A DNA stretch of 64,000 nt from Aegilops tauschii subsp. strangulata (Eukaryota; Streptophyta; Magnoliopsida; Poales; Poaceae): positions 462,630,780 through 462,694,779 of the forward strand of contig NC_053040.3 in NCBI RefSeq assembly GCF_002575655.3, in the 5' to 3' direction. Made by a program: the position numbers and the translations under genes. A model generated the notes under the pieces. The model saw only the letters and a program-made list of their open reading frames with translations. It did not search any database and was not told the DNA's origin. This document shows, piece by piece, positions 1 through 10,225 of this stretch; the stretch's first letter is position 1; every line of letters starts with the position of its first letter.

Positions 1-1611
1 TAGTCACAATATTACTTGTCATTTATTTCCTTGTAGCAAGATGCATAAGTCTAGAATCCAGAAGATGTTCTTAGCTAGTTCAATCACAACATGATTTGCT
101 TCTTTCACAATTGATATGTATCTGTACCTATTAACAAATTTCGTAATTTTGTAGGTGAAACCATCCGAAGCAGACTATATATGTTTTTGGTTCTATTCAA
201 GCAATCACCAGCATTGCATAAAGGTTTTCATGTGTTGAAAATTGTTTCTGCAGGACCTTCACTGGACTAGAGTGATGTCTACAAAGTACATGTGTTTATG
301 CTGCCTTTGTTTGTGTTTATCTTATGAAAAATCCTATTTGTCTATGTTGCTAAAATCATGTAATTTCAGCAAACTCATGCTGAAGCGTTCTTGTGCGATA
401 AAGTGAATTTTTGCACAAAGAAATTATGTGTGAAACTTCAGCATTATTTTCAGTAAACTCAGCATATTTGTGCATTTTTTCTGCACTGTGTTGCATCATT
501 GGCACAACAAGTGATCCACGTACTGACCAGTATCAAACCAGCTTGATGTGTTGTGGGGAGCCTGTAATCCAGAGTGCAGAGTGGAGTTAGTTGCCGAACA
601 AGTTGTCTGCTCCTCGTTTGCCCTGTGGAGCTAGCAACCTAGGAGCTGGGAGTGGAGCTAAGGATCTGACGGAGTGGAGTGAATACCAACAGGCCCTTCA
701 TTAGTACTTGTATTACATCGCCCATTATTTGAGGGTTGTGCCAACCATCCATTTTTTCAGGGAGTAAAACTGATTAATTCTTTCAACATAAAGTTACTCG
801 TCTTCGGGTTTCTTTTCTGGGGTGTAAAATGGGATTGATTTTAAGGGTATGTTGTCACGTTGCTAGTTTCCCTTTGCGGGAGGCTTGCAGCTAGTGGAAC
901 GAGCGACCCACCGGGACGGGAGCATGTAGTTGCAGTCGCCACGGCTGGTGCCTATGCTTTGCCAACAAATGATCGGTTCATTTCGTGTGCCCACCTCGAC
1001 TAGCGAGTACTAGCGAGTACCAGACTCCAACTAGCCACGTACGTACTACTCCATATCAACAAGAGCTATAGACGATCATGCAGATATATCGGTGATCTTC
1101 GTGGTACCTACTCTGCTCCTCATTATCATCTTTCGACTCGTCCCTACCCTACCCGTGTGCCGTAGCATGATCAATCTCAGATGAGACCCAGCTTTCAGTA
1201 AATAAAGACAAAAAGGGAAGAGGCCGGGATCCCTTGCGGCCTGTCTAGTGGCTACGGCGTACGGGCTACAACTTTTGCACTCGCTCAAATCTTTGTCCCG
1301 CCACGCTCCGGCTCCGCCGTATCGCGGTCGCAGAAAGCTCCACCGAGATAGCGACACGTGACATGCGGATCACAGAAAGTTCTACTGCTGACCGTGGTAT
1401 GCAGGCAGCTCGAAATCGCTTTGCCGTTGGTTCGCGATTTTTTGTCAAAAGAGACTCCCTGCCCACTGAAATTGCCAAAAAAGACCTTCTTCGAATGAAA
1501 TTGACAAAAAGAACCCCCTCGGCCGTGGCGGCAGGCGCGCCAGGCGACACGTGGCACCTGGCACCTTGACGAAAGCCAAGGCCAAGGCCCCAGGACAAAC
1601 TGTCGGATCTA
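1..1611. other. intergenic, no gene seen
   Basis: I find no coding region with family resemblance, no RNA gene and no clear element border here. The open frames near 1076-1598 are short, overlap on both strands and resemble nothing I recognise. Confidence 0.5.
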
Positions 1612-1691
1612 CTCCTTCCGTCCCTAATATAAGAGCGTTTTTTATACTAGTGTAGAGTTAAAAACGTTTTTATATTATGAGACAAAGGGAG
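1612..1691. mobile_element. Stowaway-type MITE, about 80 bp
   Basis: The sequence starts CTCCTTCCGTCCCTAATA and ends with the rough inverse, AGACAAAGGGAG. It is flanked by TA on both sides (1610-1611 and 1692-1693), the target duplication of Tc1/mariner-derived Stowaway elements. The middle can fold back through the complementary AAACG and CGTTTTT stretches. It has no coding capacity. Confidence 0.8.
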
Positions 1692-2640
1692 TAGTATTAC
1701 TAGCTGCCAGACTCCAATATTAGCCACGTACTCCATCGACGGGTGCTAGCTAGAGACGACCCTGGCAGATACATTGGTGATCTTCGTGGTACCTCCTCAT
1801 TGTTATCTTCAGCAGTAGATGCCCTTGCGTCACAAAGAGGCGGTACAGAAACCTCTCGATTTAAGACAACTTTTGCACGCGACCAAATCTTCACTGTTAC
1901 TGCTCGCGTGCCTTCTTCTGGAAAGACTGCAACGTCTCGTGTCCACAGGCCACAGCTTCACGCGCAAGCATGCACTGCGCGCAAGCATGCACTGCAGAGG
2001 CATCCGGCTGACCGCGAGCGACCAATGCGACGCAACAGTACGCAGCATCATCTTACGTGCGTCCAACGGTTGCAGTGAGCGATTCTGCTACTCCGACCCG
2101 GCCGATGAGGTCGGCCGTACCACGTGCATGCACTCGCAACCGCCAACGCACCGCACAGCCGAGTGATCCAGCCGCTTTCTCTCGAGGCAGAAACGTCGAC
2201 GGCGACGACAAACGGCGAACGGCGGGCGGCCATGTGGCGGACGGTGACATGCGGACATGCGCGGCCGCCGAGCGGCGGCAACCAATGTCGACCACCGACC
2301 CTTGCCGATACATGGCACGGCGCGTGGCGGTCGCGGTCGCGGTCGCCGTCGGCCGATCGGTGGGTGAAAGGCAAGGGGACGACGACTTGACCGTGCGTGC
2401 GTGTCAGCGTGTGGAGGAGGTTTCAGGAAGAAACATCGGGGTACCGTACTAGTATATCCAACCGCAGTCGTCGGGAAGCGCGCCCAGCCCTGGTTAGTGA
2501 GCGGCCGGTTATTTAAGAATTTTTTATCCTTTTTCCAAATTAGAAAATCTTTCTCATCTAATCTTCCGTGACGTATTAAATAGCAACACAGCCATATCTT
2601 TCGGTGCATGCACTTTGTTCTCTTATGCATTTATTGGTGG
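1692..2640. other. intergenic, GC-rich stretch without recognised gene
   Basis: About 1830-2460 is GC-rich and open in several frames on both strands, including a short GCGGTC iteration near 2335-2350. The predicted peptides are arginine-, proline- and histidine-rich and resemble no family I know. I see no exon structure. It may be decayed transposon or promoter-like DNA. Confidence 0.4.
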
Positions 2641-3403
2641 TTTCAGAATTTTAAAAAGGCATAACTTTTAATCCGCACATCGGAATTGCGATCTGTTTTC
2701 ACCGTTGGAATCTTCGCGACATGCTCTTCAAAATTAGATCCCACATGAGTATGTTTCGATGAACTAGTCTACCTGCCAACTAAACATCAATATGTGTGCA
2801 ACTAGACTATATGCCGCGCCAACTGAGCATATGTGTGTGCCAATAGTCTTTCTGTCAACTAAAGATCAGTGTGTGTGCAACTAGACTACATTGCCGCGCC
2901 AACTGAGCATATATGTGTGTAACTAGTCTTGTCAACTAAATATCAATGTGTGCAACTAGACTACATTGCCGCGTCAATTGCGCATATGTGTGTGCAACTA
3001 GTGTCCTACCAACTAAACATCAATATGTGTGCAACTAAACTAAATTACAAGCCAACTGAGCATGTGTGTGTGCAACTAGTCCTTCTGGCAACTAAGCATC
3101 AATGTGTGTGCAACTAGACTACATTATAAGCAACCTAAAACATCAATATGTGTACAACTAGACTAAATTACAAGCCAACTGATTTTAAAAAAGTTGCACC
3201 ATGTAGTACTAAAGTTGCACAATGCGGTACTTTAGTTGCACCATATAGCACCAAAGTTGGCATCAAAAAAATTCCGTCGAAACATATCCATGCGGGGTCT
3301 AGTTTCAAAGATGTCGTCGCGATGAATCCAACGGTGAAAACGGAACTGAATTCCGACGTGTGATTTAAAAGATACGGCTTTAAAAGAATTTAAAATCCTG
3401 AAA
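2641..3403. mobile_element. long-TIR non-autonomous element (MULE-like, uncertain)
   Basis: About 125 bp at the left (2641-2765) is repeated in inverted orientation at the right (about 3270-3403). Both ends begin TTTCAG(A/G)ATTTTAAA and share TCGGAATT, CCGTTTTCACCGTTGGA and CGCGAC landmarks at matching distances. Long imperfect TIRs around a non-coding core suggest a Mutator-like or foldback element. I could not find a convincing target duplication, so the borders are approximate. The core is mostly a tandem array. Confidence 0.6.
2770..3185. repeat. tandem array of about 77-79 bp units
   Basis: The phrase CAACTAAACATCAATATGTG and close variants begins near 2777, 2856, 2932, 3009 and 3088, with a shortened unit near 3130. 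Each unit also holds GTGTGCAACTAGACTA and CAACTGAGCATATGTGTG. Immediately downstream (3190-3260) is a shorter iteration of about 20 bp containing AAAGTTGCACCAT. Confidence 0.85.
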
Positions 3404-3813
3404 TAAAAGTACGTGGATCTGTTTTCTCTATCTGATGGGACTAGTGTGAACACATTTAATGCCAGCACCAGCATGGGAAGGAAGGCAAGGAGCAGGGGTA
3501 GCGCAGCGGTGAGCCTCCGACCAGGTGGCACCTGCCCCACGCGTGAGCGAGATCGAGCGGCCGCTCGGTTCGAAGCGCTTTTTAGATTTCAGGAAGAATT
3601 TATTGAAAGAAGTGCCGCGACGACGTTTTCCCGCCTCCCGACTTCTCGTACGTACAATGGTGTGCTGCAATTAGATGGAATGCTTAATTTTGCAACCAGC
3701 GTTTGTTGAAATAAAGGGGCCGACTATATATTAGTCACCTGATGATGATGATCTTTTTGTTCAGTCAAATTAACCGCAGCACCGGCCTGCGCAAGACGCC
3801 CCCCGCTCTCCGC

Positions 3814-4113
3814 GGCAAATTTGACAATTTTGACCTCGAAACGAAATAAATTCACAGAATGAACTGGGTGCGAAACTATTTCACACCCCTAACCCTTTTG
3901 TGTAGCGCCCGCCACGCCGGCGCCACACCCTACGGTGCAGCGCCTAGCTCCGCGGCGTTGCACCTCTGTCCACCGTGGCAGCCCACGGGCCCGCACCCAG
4001 CAGTGCAACGCCTCCGAGCTAGGCGCTGCATCTGTAATGTGCAGCGCCTAGCCGCTAGGCGTTGCACGTGTAATGTGCAGCGCCTAGCGGCTAGGCGCTG
4101 CACTGTGACTTAT
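3814..4113 (+). repeat. left TIR of the MULE
   Basis: About 300 bp, matching the inverse of 10819-11118 up to CTGTGACTTAT. Its inner half (3940-4110) is a run of near-palindromes of the form GCAGCGCCTAGC..GCTAGGCGCTGC, separated by short TGTAAT spacers. A pyrimidine-rich stretch (4130-4215) follows and looks like a transcribed leader. Confidence 0.9.
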
Positions 4114-4291
4114 CCAGCCACTTGGCTGGGCCCCCCCTCCCCCACCCCCCCCCCCCCCCCACCACACACTCTCTCACTCTCTCCCCGAGCTTTGCCCCCT
4201 CTCCCACTCTCCCCCCCTCTCAAATCTTCTTCCAAATCTTGCAAATTTGAAGAATTTGTCCGTGTATTTCGAAGTCAAACCCTCCCGCAAG

Positions 4292-4641
4292 GTAATAATC
4301 TCCGATCCCCTTGTTTTGATCGAAGTAAAGTTCTCCCATTGCTCATTTGTTGGTAGTTTGGGGAAACCCTAGTTTAGTTTGGATCTAGAGATTTGCATGG
4401 AGATGTGAGATGTTTGTTTGCCAATTTCTATGATTAGGCTTTGTTAGTATGCTAGGGTTATTCTTATGGGTGTTCTTATGTTGGTGCTAGGGTTAGGTTT
4501 AGGGCTAGGGTTATGGTTAGGGTTAGGTTTAGGGTTAGGGTTAGGGTTGTTGTTTCATATATATATTAGGGTTTGTATTCGGTGTTAATCCATGGATTAG
4601 TACTCATGGAAGCAATGTTACCTTGTGTTCATTGCTTATAG
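4292..4641 (+). other. probable 5'-UTR intron of the transposase gene, telomere-like repeats
   Basis: A donor CGCAAG/GTAATAATC at 4292 and an acceptor TGCTTATAG at 4641 sit just before the ATG at 4644. The intron contains degenerate TTTAGGG/TTAGGG repeats at about 4490-4550. These are telomere-like but short and imperfect, as often seen in plant leaders. A similar donor context (AAG/GTA..CTCCGATCCCCTT) occurs in the leader of the opposing PMD gene near 10635-10670. Confidence 0.6.
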
Positions 4642-4643
4642 GG

Positions 4644-7600
4644 ATGGGAAGAACATGTGTGTTTGTTCATCATGGGGACAAAGACGCCTTTTTGAAAGGC
4701 AATAAAGAACCAGACCCGGATGAGCTTGACATTGTGTTTGATAGTAGTCCTAGCTATGCGGAGCTCTTGCAACAAGTTAGGAAAAATTTGAATTGGATGG
4801 ACCCTAGTGATATCATTGAGTTGGAGGGAAGGCATAATGTTGGTTTTGGAATGCACATCCGTTGGAAGACAATGCGTGTAAACTCGGAGCAACGTTGGGT
4901 TGCATACAAGGAGACGGTGGCCGAATCACTAGACAAGGCTCTTGAGTTATTTGCAACGAAGAAGGTTGAGTCAAGTTTGCATTTGGACTTGAACCGGAAC
5001 CCCTCCCCTTTGGTTGCTAGTAGCCCCCCACCCTTGAAGCAAGATGAAATTGTTGAACCTCTTTTGACCCAAGAAGTGAGGCCAACATTGAGCCCGTGTA
5101 GAAACAACCAAGATGAATCTTTGCAAGAGAACAACGATGAGTATGCGGACGATGACAATGAAGTTGATCTCCATGACAACAATGTGGGTGATCTCGACAA
5201 ATATCATTTGCAAGAGACAATGGACCATTCCATCCCTTTTTCCCGTGCATATGCATCGGACTCGGATGACGATGGTCCCGATGAACAAGTTGATGCGGAG
5301 GGGTTCACGGTGAAGGAGGCCGAAGCTTTCGAGAAGGTATTTGGTCGGGATCATCGGACTACATTGTTCAAGGATGTTAGTCTCGCGGATGAAGCCGTGG
5401 TAGATGGTGGCCAATGTGTAGCTCTTGGGGTTAGGCCAAGCTCTCACCGTGATTTGGTAGACGACAAGAACCGGATTGCTAAAGGTTCTAAGTTCGACAG
5501 CTTGTTGGATTTGAAGATGTGGCTCGACAACTACTCGGTTACGCATTATCGTCCACACAAGGTGGTGCACTCGGACGTTAATGTGCGCTACACGGTTGCA
5601 TGTGCATGTGAAGATGAAAAGGAGGTCCAACTTGGACTTACAAGAGGCTGTGGTGGTGGTAGAGGTCGTGGAAAGGAGGTCCAACAAGGAGTGGCAAGAC
5701 GCCGTGGCGGTTGTCCGTGGATTGTGCGTGCAAGACCATGGAAAGGAGGTCCTACTTGGCATGTAGTGAGTTGTGTGCCAACTCACATGTGCCAAGGCAA
5801 AAGGGTGGATGGCAAGATTGTGTCCCAAGACCACAAACAACTCACGTCCGAGTTCATCGCTTACAGGCTCTCGAACTCAATATCCACACTTCCAACAATG
5901 AGCGTCCAACATGTCATTGACCTTGTGAAAGCCATCTCTCATTACCAGGTGAAATACGGCAAGGCATGGAAGGCGAAGCAAGCCGCATTTAAGATGTTGT
6001 ATGGTACATGGGAGGAAGCATACAACCGAATCCCTAGGTTGTTGTTAGCCATGGCCGCGACAAACCCGGGCATGGTTCATGTGGTCGAGCCTCATGGGCA
6101 CCAAACAACGGTTCATGAAGGAAGGAAAGTCAGAGTATTTGGCCGTGCTTTTTGGGCGCTCGAGCAATGTGTGAGGGCTTTCGAACATTGTAGGCCGGTC
6201 ATCGCAATTGATGGCACGTTCTTGACCGGACAATACAAGGGCACCTTGTTGGTTGCGATAGCAAGTGATGCCAATAACCGGGTGTTGCCATTGGCATTTG
6301 CTTTGGTTGAGGTGGAAAACAATGACAACCGGGAGTGGTTTCTGCATCTTTTGAGGACGAAGGTGTTACCCGCTCAAAGGGAAATTTGTGTCATATCGGA
6401 TCGGAATCAAGGAATTCTTAACGCCGTGGAGATTGACATTCCCGGGCATGCTCCGTTGCACCATCGATGGTGCATGAGGCACTTTTGTTCGAACTTCTAT
6501 AGGGCATGTGGCCTTAAGGAGTTGGCCGATGATCTTCAAGATTGTTGTCTCGCTTTCTCCGATAAGCGCTTCGCCACTTTGTACAGCAAATTGCTCGCAC
6601 ACAAAAAACTTGATCCCGGGGGTCAAGAGTTTCTCAATAGGCACATTCAATGCCGGAACAAGTGGGCACGTGCTTTTGATGAAGATGGCCGGAGATACGG
6701 TCAAATGACAAGCAATATGGCCGAATGCTTCAATAGGGTGCTCAAAGGTGCACGTGGATTACCCGTGACGGCAATAGTTCAATACACATTTGACAAGATG
6801 AATGCGTACTTTGTAAAGTACTCGATGGAAACCGATGCACAGATAGCGGGTGAGAACCCACGGAAGTACAAGTACAAGTTCCCACCCAAAGTTGATGAAT
6901 GGTTGCTATTTCAATCACGGAAGGCGGACTCAGAAGAAGCTATATTATATGACAATGAGGAGTGGAAGTACGAAGTGAAAGAGCCAGGAGGAACCACAAA
7001 CGATGGCCGGCAACATGGAGGTCGGGCTTTCAAGGTGTCGTTAACACAATGTGATTGCACTTGCGGGAGGCCATTGTTGCTTCATCTCCCATGCTCACAT
7101 TTGTATGCCGCCGGCCGCGTTAGGAATGTGGACATCAATCACCCATGCACCGTGAGGGAGTCCCAGTTCTCAATCATGACGGTCAAGAAAACATGGGCTC
7201 CCCGCTTTCACCCATACTTTGACCAATCACAATGGCCGGAGTATCATGGAGTTCAACTATGGCCGGATCCGGAGTTGAAGGTTGTTAAACGGGGTAGACG
7301 TAAGACAAAGCGTCTTAGAGGCGACATGGACGGATGGGGCCATGGTGGGCGCCGCGAAGCGGGCAACGACCAATTCCAAGAGCTTCGTGAGAGCTCCCGT
7401 TGTGGGGAGTGCAAAGGTCATGGCCACAACAAAAGAAAATGTACGAAACCAAGGAAAAGGTCCAAGAAAAATGATGCAAGCACAAGCCAACATGGAGCTA
7501 CACAAGGGAGCCAACCAAGTGGTAGCCAACCTAGTGGTCGCCAACCTAGTGGTCGCCAACCTAGTGGTAGCCAACCAAGTGGTAGCCAACAAGTGCGAAG

Positions 7601-7844
7601 CCAACCAAGTGGTAGCCAACCTAGTGGTAGCCAACAAGTGCCAAGGCAACCAAGTGGTACCCAACAAGTGCCTAGCCAACCAAGTGTTAGCCAACCTAGT
7701 GGTAGCCAACAAGTGCCAAGGCAACCAAGTGGTAGCCAACAAGTGCCTAGCCAACCAAGAGGTCGGCAACTTGGACTTACAAGAGGCCGTGGTGGTGGTA
7801 GAAGTGGTGGTGGTGGTCTCGGCCGTGGTGGTGGAAGAGCTTGA
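4644..7844 (+). CDS. Mutator-like (mudrA-type) transposase
   Basis: Catalyses excision and insertion of the surrounding MULE in the nucleus by binding its TIRs. I chose the ATG at 4644, directly after a likely intron acceptor, giving about 1066 residues. Residues 4-100 resemble the N-terminal PB1-like region of plant MULE proteins. A MuDR-type zinc region follows (GCPWIVRARPW, then THMC). The DDE core has DGTFLTG (Asp about 523), ISDRNQGI (Asp about 586), the conserved C..H of WCMRHF, and the Glu of NMAECFN (about 694). A SWIM zinc finger CDCTC..HLPCSH starts near 803 and a CCHC knuckle CGECKGHGHNKRKC near 920. The tail is a QPSG/QQVP repeat and a Gly/Arg-rich end. Oddities are an RG-rich insert around 5620-5700 and a TGA at 7842 that may be premature. 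Confidence 0.93.
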   Translation: MGRTCVFVHHGDKDAFLKGNKEPDPDELDIVFDSSPSYAELLQQVRKNLNWMDPSDIIELEGRHNVGFGMHIRWKTMRVNSEQRWVAYKETVAESLDKALELFATKKVESSLHLDLNRNPSPLVASSPPPLKQDEIVEPLLTQEVRPTLSPCRNNQDESLQENNDEYADDDNEVDLHDNNVGDLDKYHLQETMDHSIPFSRAYASDSDDDGPDEQVDAEGFTVKEAEAFEKVFGRDHRTTLFKDVSLADEAVVDGGQCVALGVRPSSHRDLVDDKNRIAKGSKFDSLLDLKMWLDNYSVTHYRPHKVVHSDVNVRYTVACACEDEKEVQLGLTRGCGGGRGRGKEVQQGVARRRGGCPWIVRARPWKGGPTWHVVSCVPTHMCQGKRVDGKIVSQDHKQLTSEFIAYRLSNSISTLPTMSVQHVIDLVKAISHYQVKYGKAWKAKQAAFKMLYGTWEEAYNRIPRLLLAMAATNPGMVHVVEPHGHQTTVHEGRKVRVFGRAFWALEQCVRAFEHCRPVIAIDGTFLTGQYKGTLLVAIASDANNRVLPLAFALVEVENNDNREWFLHLLRTKVLPAQREICVISDRNQGILNAVEIDIPGHAPLHHRWCMRHFCSNFYRACGLKELADDLQDCCLAFSDKRFATLYSKLLAHKKLDPGGQEFLNRHIQCRNKWARAFDEDGRRYGQMTSNMAECFNRVLKGARGLPVTAIVQYTFDKMNAYFVKYSMETDAQIAGENPRKYKYKFPPKVDEWLLFQSRKADSEEAILYDNEEWKYEVKEPGGTTNDGRQHGGRAFKVSLTQCDCTCGRPLLLHLPCSHLYAAGRVRNVDINHPCTVRESQFSIMTVKKTWAPRFHPYFDQSQWPEYHGVQLWPDPELKVVKRGRRKTKRLRGDMDGWGHGGRREAGNDQFQELRESSRCGECKGHGHNKRKCTKPRKRSKKNDASTSQHGATQGSQPSGSQPSGRQPSGRQPSGSQPSGSQQVRSQPSGSQPSGSQQVPRQPSGTQQVPSQPSVSQPSGSQQVPRQPSGSQQVPSQPRGRQLGLTRGRGGGRSGGGGLGRGGGRA
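7509..7760 (+). repeat. coding tandem repeat (QPSG/QQVP) in transposase tail
   Basis: A 12-15 bp iteration of the type AGCCAACCAAGTGGT encodes alternating S/RQPSG and SQQVP units just after the CCHC knuckle. Low-complexity repeats of this sort expand and contract easily, so copy number will differ between element copies. Confidence 0.85.
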
Positions 7845-8102
7845 CGTGGTGGTAATGGCCGTGGTGATGGTCTCGGCCTTGGTGATGGTCTTGGCCTTGG
7901 TGGTGGACTTGGCCGTGGTGATGGACAAGCGCAAGTTCGTTATAGAGGAATGTTTGGATAACTAGATGGACCGTTTCCGTATGTTCCTCACTAACTATAA
8001 TGTATCATATGTTCTTGTTTTTCCATATGTTCTTCTCTTTCATATTTGCTTCCATTTGTTCTTATTGTCCTTACTAACCATTATGTTCCACTCATTGTAG
8101 GT

Positions 8103-8519
8103 ATGGCGGCTTCCCAACCCAACAAACCAACGATGAAGGAGGATGGCGAAGATGAGATGGCCGGATGGTGGGAGAGGGCGGCGAAGAAGCTTAGAGAGGA
8201 GGATGCAGCCAAGCTAAAGAAGAAGAAGGAAGAGGAGCTTGAGAAGGAGAGGAAGCGAAAACAGAGTGCGGCAAATGCGATGCGCGCTAGGGAGCAAGCG
8301 TTGATGAGGCAAGTTGAGGAGGCACAGAAGAAGCGTCAACAGGATTTTGAAGAAAGAACCATGAAGCTTTGGGAAATTGCAGCTAAAAAAGAAGAGAGGG
8401 ACAAGCAGATATTCATGGAGAGGGTGGTTAAGGAGGCTCACCTCATAAGAAAAAGGGAGGAGGAAGAGGAAGAAGAGAGGAAGAAGAAGAAGGGAAAGGG
8501 GCCTTCCTCTACGCAATAG
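8103..8519 (+). CDS. small charged coiled-coil protein of the MULE
   Basis: I do not recognise a named family. The ATG at 8103 follows a likely intron (donor near 7979, acceptor CATTGTAG at 8100) and gives 138 residues. The product is almost entirely Lys/Glu/Arg-rich helix after a short head containing GWWERAAKK. Residues about 25-130 look like a continuous coiled coil, ending in KKKKGKG. It lies on the same strand 260 bp after the transposase stop. It could be a second product of the transposase transcript, a 3' exon of a longer isoform, or a DNA-binding helper. Its maintenance as an open frame inside a mobile element suggests it is translated, but that is inference. Confidence 0.55.
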   Translation: MAASQPNKPTMKEDGEDEMAGWWERAAKKLREEDAAKLKKKKEEELEKERKRKQSAANAMRAREQALMRQVEEAQKKRQQDFEERTMKLWEIAAKKEERDKQIFMERVVKEAHLIRKREEEEEEERKKKKGKGPSSTQ

Positions 8520-8750
8520 AGCTATGTCTCCTCTTCGATTTGCTTGTGAACTACTATGTCTCCTCTTCGATTTGGTTGTGAACTACTATGTGCCGTGAAC
8601 TACCATGTCTCCTCCTCGATTTGGTTGTTAGAACTACTATGTGCGGTGAACTACTATGTGTCCTCCTTGATTTGGTTGTACGAACTACCATGTGTCGTGA
8701 AGTAGTATGTGTTATGAACTACTATGTGTCGTGAAGTACTTGGACGCTGC
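8519..8750. repeat. degenerate tandem repeat in 3' region
   Basis: Imperfect copies of GAACTACTATGTG.CGTGAA and CCTCNTCGATTTGGTTGT alternate through this stretch downstream of the coiled-coil ORF. It is non-coding and probably 3'-UTR. Confidence 0.7.
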
Positions 8751-8869
8751 AATCTACCATGTGGCGCCTAGCTGCTGTTGCTCTCTGGATAGCTAAAAAA
8801 TTCACTAAGTCCAAGTCCAAGTGCCTCAAACTGTAAAGTACCTTCTGTTCTGGCTGCATAGCTACAGAC

Positions 8870-9060
8870 CAGTGCAGCGCCTCCAAGCTAGGCGCTGCAC
8901 ATGTCTGTAGCTATCCAGAAAAGCAACAGAAGTTTGGCTAGTTACAGACATATGCAACACCTAGCTTGGAGGCGCCACACTCTATAGTGCAGCGCCTGCG
9001 AGCTAGGCGTTGCACTGTAGAGTGTGGCGCCTCCAAGCTAGGCGCTGCATATGTCTGTAC
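8870..9060. repeat. cluster of GCAGCGCC palindromes between convergent genes
   Basis: At least four near-palindromes of the form GCAGCGCCT(N)AGCTAGGCGCTGC lie here (near 8876, 8951, 8979 and 9021), with CTACAGAC/GTCTGTAG arms around some of them. They are the same module as in both TIRs. The PMD open frame ends inside the last one, whose CAGCGCCTAG supplies the TAG stop. The cluster sits exactly between the 3' ends of the two convergent genes and could form strong hairpins in both transcripts. Confidence 0.8.
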
Positions 9061-10225
9061 CTATCCAGATACAAGCATGATAATCACTTATGCAAGGTCG
9101 GTTCACCTGCTCAGGCGTGATCGCGTCCAGCTCGCTCTTGTACAACTTGTACATTACAGAGGGATCATCCGTCGTCTCATTTAACACATCCCACTTGTAA
9201 GCCCAAGTGGGGAGTCGTAGTGGGTCGTCTTTATCGTCCCAATCCTCGTACTTCACGGTCTTAGGTCGTCCAACCGGCAAACGCTCCCAGCTCCATATGG
9301 AAAGTGCGAGCAGACAACCACCAATACCTCCAGTGTGCCTACAACTGGCATCGTCCAACTACACATAAAAAAGAACATGGTCAAATTTGCCGCAAGAGTG
9401 CATTGATAATGTATCAATGAAGTGAAAAGGAAACAACTTCATACCTGTCGATACAAGTAAGCTAGTGTCGCCGAACCCCAACTCCATTTGCTATCGAAGA
9501 CGGTCAACGCCTTCAGCCACATCCATGGAGCATTCTTTCCTGTGCCATCAGCAAACATTGTCCTCGATACCACGTACCACATGTAGACACGAGCATAAGT
9601 CTTCACCATGTCCTCATTAGCATCATCGGGGCAATGAGCGAAGTTCGATGATATCCACGTGAAAGTAGCGCCCGCTGCGACTCTTTCCTTCTTCTTATCT
9701 TCCCTTTCTGGCTCCCGAGGCTCCGGAGGAACCATACCGATAAGGGCTTGCATCTGCGCGCGCCACCCTTCAGAATCGGTGTTCATACATAAAGGATTGC
9801 CATCGATAGGAAGACCGGTGATCATAGCGATATCCTGCAGCGTCACGGTCATCTCCCCGGTCCGAAGATGGAAAGTGTGTGTCTCCGGCCTCCAATGATC
9901 AATAAGCGCGGTGAGTGCTGCAGCATTGTTGGGTGGCGTCGACCGGCGGACCAACTCAATGAAAGGGAGAAGTCCTGCCTCCCTAACATAAGGTGTGTAC
10001 CGCTCATCATAGCTCATCCCTCCAAGGGTGATCCCGTGAGACCGAAGCTTCAGAGGTGCAAGCTCCTACAAACAAACAAATCATAACATTACATATGGGG
10101 CATTTGTGTTTGAACAAACATACGAAATTCATAACACCGGCCACTTTCAGTATTACCCGCTGCTGCACCGACATAGCGTACGACCGGTGTTGATGGTCCC
10201 AGTGATCATCGAGAAGCCAAACCAT
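9038..10225 (-). CDS. plant mobile domain (PMD) protein, spliced, carried by the MULE
   Basis: Three exons on the minus strand join in frame: 10225-10157, 10065-9445 and 9358-9038, all with GT-AG borders. They give about 336 residues. Landmarks of the aminotransferase-like/plant mobile domain (MAIN/MAIL family) are ELAPLKLRSHGIT, ETHTFHLRTGEMTVTLQD, ITGLPIDGNPL, and GGCLLALSIWSWERLPVGRP. In host proteins this domain is linked to silencing and genome stability; in MULEs its role is unknown. The C terminus is short: the frame ends in a TAG within a palindromic repeat, just after a possible further donor (ITPEQ/GTGAAC), so one or more 3' exons may be missing or lost. The gene starts from the right TIR and converges on the transposase. 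Confidence 0.85.

Noticed and set aside
2088..2630. 180-codon minus-strand frame in GC-rich DNA
   Set aside because: Overlapping frames are open on both strands, and there is no family similarity or splice context.
4490..4550. Telomere-like TTTAGGG/TTAGGG repeats
   Set aside because: Too short and degenerate for a telomere or interstitial telomeric array; they lie in a leader intron of the transposase gene.
7509..7760. Regular repeats as a CRISPR-like array
   Set aside because: The repeats are in-frame codons for QPSG/QQVP within the transposase and have no spacer structure.
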